Below are positions 5,514-8,264 of a DNA stretch of 8,264 nt, piece after piece. Under the pieces are notes generated by a model. It did no database searches. It was not told the origin of the DNA and saw nothing but the letters and a program-made list of their open reading frames with translations. A program made the translations under genes and the position numbers. Every line of letters begins with the position of its first letter. Within the stretch, counting starts at the first letter, position 1. Source of the stretch: FEN-1219 sp035644475 (GTDB lineage: Bacteria; Pseudomonadota; Gammaproteobacteria; Steroidobacterales; Rariloculaceae); the NCBI GenBank assembly GCA_035644475.1, contig DASQOL010000075.1, forward strand, positions 1 through 8,264. The letters run 5' to 3'.

Positions 5514-6434
5514 TCAGAACCTGCCGACGAACCTAAGGTTGGTCGTATCGCTGCGCGGCGCCGAAGTCGCATCGTACTGCGTCTGCGACCACGCGAGCTG
5601 GATCCCGATGTTCCGTTTGAGGAACCACGTCGCCGCAACGTCGTAAGAGTCGTCACGCACGGGGTCGTCGACGCGCGTGTAGCCTACCCGGAAGCCGAGC
5701 TTCGTCGTCGGGAACAGCTCGGTACCGAACGAGTAGGTCCAATAGCGCGGGAAACTATCCGCGAAGCTAGTGCCGGCCGGCCCCGCGAGGTCGGTATGCC
5801 GGTTCGTCTGGCCGACGCCGCCAAACAGCGAGTACGTGAAAGACTCGCCACCGCGGACGTGCAGGAAGCTCAGGCTGACGTGCTCCGTCACGGACTTCGT
5901 ATTGACGTTGATGGCCGGGAACTCGAGCACCGATCGGTTCATCGCGAGCTCGAGCGACGTCCTCTGACCAAGATACTTCCCCGCCAGCACGCGATACGCT
6001 TTCGTATCGAAACTGAAGGAGGAGTCGATGTTGCTCATTGTGTAGTCGCCGCCGGCGTACCATTTCGACGCCGGGAGCACGTACCTGCCACCGATCGTGT
6101 AGTCGTCAGTCGTGATCGAGCTATCGGACACGGTGGCGCCCGGCGGGAACGTAGAAATGTTTATCGGATGGTAGGTCACCTTCTGGTGGCTCACGGCCGC
6201 CGAGATTCGTGACGTGGGATTGAGGAAAGCCGCGAGCCCGTAAGGCCCGCGCGAGTCGTCGACCGGAGCGAAGTAGTGACTAGCGGAGAGCGCCGAGCCA
6301 TCCGCATCTTGCAAGCTCCCGACCTCGGCCTGCGACACGGCGCCCGACAGATCCCAAGAGAACCCGTCCGCCCGTGCGCCCGCCGCAACGCAACATGAAC
6401 CGAGCAATCCGATTGCGAAAAGGGTGCGCGACAT
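5514..6434 (-). CDS. Putative outer-membrane beta-barrel protein
   Basis: The 306-residue product has an N-terminal signal peptide ending ARA at residue 22, followed by DGFSWDLSGAVSQ. The remainder alternates hydrophobic and polar residues in many short segments (TSLELAMNRSVLEF, HVSLSFLHV, FTYSLFGGVGQTNR, TKLGFRVGYTRV, IGIQLAWSQTQYD). It ends in LRFVGRF, the terminal aromatic residue typical of proteins inserted by BamA. The many turns rich in Asp, Ser and Gly fit a porin-like barrel of perhaps 12-16 strands. I do not recognise a named family or substrate. The sequence L-G-S-C at 11-14 slightly resembles a lipobox, so a lipoprotein signal is a weaker option. The ATG lacks a clear SD; TATGTT with TGGACG 17 bases upstream (minus strand) would start transcription almost at the ATG. 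Confidence 0.75.
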   Translation of the reverse strand: MSRTLFAIGLLGSCCVAAGARADGFSWDLSGAVSQAEVGSLQDADGSALSASHYFAPVDDSRGPYGLAAFLNPTSRISAAVSHQKVTYHPINISTFPPGATVSDSSITTDDYTIGGRYVLPASKWYAGGDYTMSNIDSSFSFDTKAYRVLAGKYLGQRTSLELAMNRSVLEFPAINVNTKSVTEHVSLSFLHVRGGESFTYSLFGGVGQTNRHTDLAGPAGTSFADSFPRYWTYSFGTELFPTTKLGFRVGYTRVDDPVRDDSYDVAATWFLKRNIGIQLAWSQTQYDATSAPRSDTTNLRFVGRF

Positions 6435-6650
6435 GGGCGGGAAACATAGCTCAGCGAACCGTATTCGTCCATACGCGTAACGATTCCGTCACAGGAACTG
6501 TGGCTCGCCGGCAACGTTCCCCAGAGGACTCTCGGGCGTGCCGCGCGCGTACTTCACGAACCGGCTCACGAGCTGGTCACCGCGAAGAGTCGGAGCACGA
6601 ATCAGTCAGCGCCGCAGTCCAATCGTGCGCTCGGAAGATCACGGAGGGGT
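6435..6650. other. Intergenic region between OMP gene and tRNA-Gln
   Basis: This stretch of 216 bases has no supportable gene. It holds a short dyad CACAG-GAA-CTGTG (6490-6502) upstream of the outer-membrane gene, which might be an operator, and no obvious T-tract terminator for the tRNA on the minus strand. Confidence 0.4.
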
Positions 6651-6724
6651 TGGCTGGGGGACTAGGATTCGAACCTAGGTTCTCGGAGTCAGAGTCCGAT
6701 GTCCTACCGCTGGACGATCCCCCA
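6651..6724 (-). tRNA. tRNA-Gln (anticodon CUG)
   Basis: The minus strand folds into a full 74-base tRNA with encoded CCA. The acceptor TGGGGGA pairs with TCCCCCA, the D stem is GTCC/GGAC, the anticodon stem is TCGGA/TCCGA with loop CTCTGAC (anticodon CTG), and the T stem is CTAGG/CCTAG with loop TTCGAAT. The discriminator base is G. All stems pair perfectly. The U1-A72-type acceptor end is a known identity feature of Gln tRNAs. It reads codon CAG. It lies 86 bases after rpsI on the same strand, so it could share that transcript or have its own promoter. Confidence 0.97.
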
Positions 6725-6739
6725 ATCCGGGGCTGGCGC

Positions 6740-6799
6740 ACCGGCCGCGGGCGGCCGGTTAAGCGAGCTCGGTCTCGAGGCCCCGCCGGCGAACCGGCG
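6740..6799 (-). repeat. Two GC-rich hairpins between rpsI and tRNA-Gln
   Basis: Read on the minus strand, CGCCGG-TTCG-CCGGCG (6784-6799) is a 6-bp stem with the very stable UUCG tetraloop, 11 bases after the rpsI stop. A second, nearly gap-free palindrome, ACCGGCCGC/GCGGCCGGT (6740-6759), lies further on. No T-tract follows either, so they may mark the 3' end of the ribosomal-protein mRNA or a processing point before the tRNA. Confidence 0.5.
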
Positions 6800-6810
6800 C
6801 CCTCCCAAGT

Positions 6811-7203
6811 CTAGCGCTTCGAGTACTGCGGCCGTCTACGCGCCTTGCGCAGACCGACCTTCTTGCGCTCGACCTCGCGCGCGTCGCGAGTGACGAATCC
6901 GGCCTTACGCAACACCGTGCGCAAGCCCTCGTCGTAGTCCATGAGCGCTCGCGTAATTCCGTGCCGGATGGCGCCGGCCTGGCCCGTCGTACCGCCGCCG
7001 CTGACGGTCGCGAACACGTCGAACTTGCCCTCGACCTCGGCCACCGCCAACGGCTGACGCGCGATCATCCGTGCGGTTTCGCGGCCGAAGAACACGTCGA
7101 GCGGACGGCCGTTGACGGTGATCTCGCCCGTGCCAGGTTTCAGGAACACGCGCGCGGCCGACGTCTTGCGGCGACCCGTACCGTAATTGATCTCGATGGC
7201 CAT
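6811..7203 (-). CDS. rpsI: 30S ribosomal protein S9 (uS9)
   Basis: S9 sits in the head of the small ribosomal subunit, and its C-terminal tail reaches the P-site tRNA. The 130-residue product has the family length and motifs: YGTGRRKTSAARVFLKPGTG (7-26), LDVFFGRETARM (35-46), VSGGGTTGQAGAIRHGITRA (67-86), then DAREVERKKVGLRKARRRPQ (107-126). It ends in the invariant SKR. The start is ATG 7203-7201 with GGAG (7213-7216) nine bases upstream, overlapping the end of rplM. Only three bases separate the two genes, the standard rplM-rpsI operon. Confidence 0.98.
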   Translation of the reverse strand: MAIEINYGTGRRKTSAARVFLKPGTGEITVNGRPLDVFFGRETARMIARQPLAVAEVEGKFDVFATVSGGGTTGQAGAIRHGITRALMDYDEGLRTVLRKAGFVTRDAREVERKKVGLRKARRRPQYSKR

Positions 7204-7206
7204 CGA

Positions 7207-7635
7207 CTAGAGCTCCAGCGGTTTCGGCTGTTGGGCCTGGTGGGGATGCGCCGCGCCGCGCACGACCTTGAGCTTCTTGAACATCTGCCGGCCGAGCGGG
7301 CTCTTCGGCAGCATGCCCTTCACGGCGATCTCGATCGCCCGCTCCGGGGCGCGCGCGAGCAGCTTCTCGAGCGGCTCGATCTTCATATTGCCGATCGTGC
7401 CGGTGTGCCGGTAATACATCTTGTCCTTGAGCTTGCGGCCGGTGACGCGGATCTTCTCGGCGTTGATCACGACGATGTAGTCGCCCGTGTCGACGTGCGG
7501 CGTGAATACCGGTTTGTGCTTGCCGCGCAGGCGCCGCGCGAGCTCGGTGGCGAGTCTGCCGAGGGTGTGGCCCTCCGCGTTCACGAGGTACCAATCCCGG
7601 CGGACGGTCTCGGCTTTGGCCGAAAATGTCTTCAT
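7207..7635 (-). CDS. rplM: 50S ribosomal protein L13 (uL13)
   Basis: L13 is an early assembly protein of the large subunit bound to 23S rRNA. The 142-residue product equals the E. coli length and shares MKTFSAKAETVRRDWYLV (1-18), TLGRLATELARRLRGKHK (24-41), FTPHVDTGDYIVVINAEK (44-61), YYRHTGTIG (74-82) and IAVKGMLPKSPLGRQMFKKL (103-122). The open frame extends 36 codons further upstream, but ATG 7635-7633 gives the exact family N-terminus. It is cotranscribed with rpsI. The SD is weak (TGAG). Confidence 0.98.
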   Translation of the reverse strand: MKTFSAKAETVRRDWYLVNAEGHTLGRLATELARRLRGKHKPVFTPHVDTGDYIVVINAEKIRVTGRKLKDKMYYRHTGTIGNMKIEPLEKLLARAPERAIEIAVKGMLPKSPLGRQMFKKLKVVRGAAHPHQAQQPKPLEL

Positions 7636-7681
7636 CGATGGCTCAGAGGTGACGGTGACGGCCGGGTCACCCCAGCCAAAG

Positions 7682-7717
7682 AGGCGAAATGGTACCGATG
7701 CCCGCCACCCCACGCAA
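7682..7717 (-). promoter_or_regulatory. Promoter candidate for rplM-rpsI
   Basis: On the minus strand TTGCGT (7717-7712) and TACCAT (7694-7689) are 17 bases apart. The boxes match the consensus at three and four of six positions. The start would be near 7682, giving a leader of about 47 bases before rplM. No other better pair was seen close by. Confidence 0.4.
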
Positions 7718-7727
7718 GCCGCGACCG

Positions 7728-7980
7728 TGCGGCCGTGGCTCACTTCGGCCGCTCACGCTCGTCGCGGGGCGGCGGCCGCACCTCGAAGGGGCTTCCCAAG
7801 ACACGCCGGAAGACCATCCCTGGGGCTCCGCGCCGCACATCCGACCGCCATGGATGGCGGGAGTGCCGCAATTGCAGGACGCACATTGCGGCCATGTGCG
7901 GCGCGGGTCTCGGGAAGCCCCTTCGAGGTACGTCCGCCGCCATTACGCGCAGCGCGCGGCCAAAGTGAGCCACGCCCGCA
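7728..7980. repeat. Nested long inverted repeat with three-way-junction fold
   Basis: The outer arms TGCGGCCGTGGCTCAC (7728-7743) and GTGAGCCACGCCCGCA (7965-7980) pair with one mismatch, and the match continues inward as CTTYGGCCGC. The middle arms ACCTCGAAGGGGCTTCCC (7780-7797) and its exact complement (7912-7929) follow. The inner arms CCGCGCCGCACAT (7828-7840) and its exact complement (7894-7906) come next. Inside these are two small hairpins: CCGCCAT-GG-ATGGCGG (7845-7860) and GCCGCAAT/ATTGCGGC (7865-7872, 7885-7892). The left side carries about 25 extra unpaired bases (7798-7827). The pairs are seen directly. Whether it is a mobile miniature element, a dispersed repeat or a structured RNA cannot be told from one copy. 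Confidence 0.8.
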
Positions 7981-8264
7981 GCTCATCGATGCACAGCGGG
8001 CATCGCCACCATCGCGGAGCGGGCGCAGCACCCGCAGTCGACGCTTTTTGCGGCGGCCGCACGCGGGCCTGCGACGCGGCTGGTCTTGCGGCGGCGGCAC
8101 GCGGGCGCGGGGCTGCGCGCGCCCCGCCGCGGCGGTAGCGACGAGCCGAGCCACAGCGCCGAGAGCCGCGGAGCCCGGGCGCGCAGCGCCCGGGGGCGAG
8201 CCGCAGGCGAGCATCCAGAACGCGGCGGCACGCGGCCTCTACGTGTGCAACGGCTGAACGACCG
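7981..8264. other. GC-rich repeat-laden region without a supportable gene
   Basis: This region holds near-identical 21-base direct repeats at 8048-8068 and 8086-8106 (20 of 21 equal, period 38). A 14-base piece of the second copy recurs at 8222-8235. It also has a perfect palindrome CCCGGGCGC-GCA-GCGCCCGGG (8174-8194) and GGGGC/GCCCC around 8109-8125. Several frames stay open because the DNA is so GC-rich. One minus-strand frame (8263 to stop 7943-7945) runs off the window and ends in an Ala/Arg-rich tail with WWRCPLCIDELRAW; I do not recognise it. Confidence 0.5.
8048..8106. repeat. Tandem-like 21-bp direct repeats, 38-bp period
   Basis: Both copies begin TTGCGGCGG and end GCACGCGGGC, differing by one base in the middle. 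The intervening 17 bases are not conserved. The third partial copy at 8222-8235 keeps only GCGGCGGCACGCGG. Simple GC-rich composition could produce this by chance drift, but the 20-of-21 match suggests duplication. Confidence 0.6.

Noticed and set aside
5490..6212. 240-codon plus-strand frame opposite the outer-membrane gene
   Set aside because: It is Arg/Val-rich and lacks domain features; the minus strand has a signal peptide, beta-strand pattern and terminal Phe.
6651..6724. tRNA-Gln as an integration site for a mobile element
   Set aside because: No integrase, no second copy of the tRNA 3' end and no foreign cargo are visible in the window.
7636..7743. 36-codon upstream extension of rplM
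   Set aside because: L13 has a fixed N-terminus at MKTF, and the extension contains the promoter candidate.
6961..7968. 335-codon plus-strand frame opposite rpsI and rplM
   Set aside because: It is antisense to two invariant ribosomal proteins and runs on into the palindromic repeat.
8021..8049. GCGGG/CCCGC hairpin followed by TTTTT as an intrinsic terminator
   Set aside because: About ten bases separate the stem from the T-tract, and there is no plus-strand gene that would need it.
7728..8264. CRISPR array
   Set aside because: The repeats are inverted or occur only two or three times with unequal spacing, and no cas gene is near.

Overview
The window looks like a chromosomal core segment of a high-GC gammaproteobacterium. 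Three things point there: the ygfB-pepP unit diverging from a small coiled-coil gene plus zapA, the zapA-6S RNA-fau (ygfA) order, and RpiA, L13 and S9 sequences of gammaproteobacterial type. A Steroidobacterales, Nevskiales or Xanthomonadales-like lineage is my inference only. No IS element, phage gene or CRISPR array was seen.

Layout. Positions 1-1526 (minus strand) hold ygfB followed by pepP, which runs off the left edge. From about 1584 the plus strand carries a strong sigma70-type promoter whose predicted start point falls on the first base of a TIGR02449-like coiled-coil gene. That gene overlaps zapA, which is followed by 6S RNA (about 2171-2333), fau, and an EVE-domain gene overlapping fau by ATGA. 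After two hairpins and an AT-rich promoter comes a tiny gene (3606-3776) for a 56-residue, about two-thirds Lys/Arg protein. A textbook intrinsic terminator (3831-3862) follows, and its U-tract touches the Shine-Dalgarno sequence of rpiA (3875-4531). Then comes an exported methyltransferase-like protein (4753-5493), convergent with an outer-membrane beta-barrel gene on the minus strand (5514-6434).

Positions 6651-7635 (minus strand, so read right to left) hold rplM, rpsI and tRNA-Gln(CUG). The last 520 bases carry no gene I can support, but they are packed with palindromes. These include a nested inverted repeat of about 250 bp (7728-7980) that would fold as a long stem ending in a three-way junction, and GC-rich direct repeats beyond it.

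How the parts work together. zapA with its small coiled-coil neighbour concerns FtsZ-ring assembly. 6S RNA and fau form the usual stationary-phase RNA and folate-repair pair. rpiA supplies ribose-5-phosphate. rplM-rpsI and tRNA-Gln serve translation. The least ordinary parts are the Lys/Arg-rich mini-protein, the terminator-to-SD junction before rpiA, the apparently leaderless coiled-coil gene, the fau ribosome-binding site inside the 6S closing stem, and the nested palindrome. I did not find a complete, clearly new multi-gene system.
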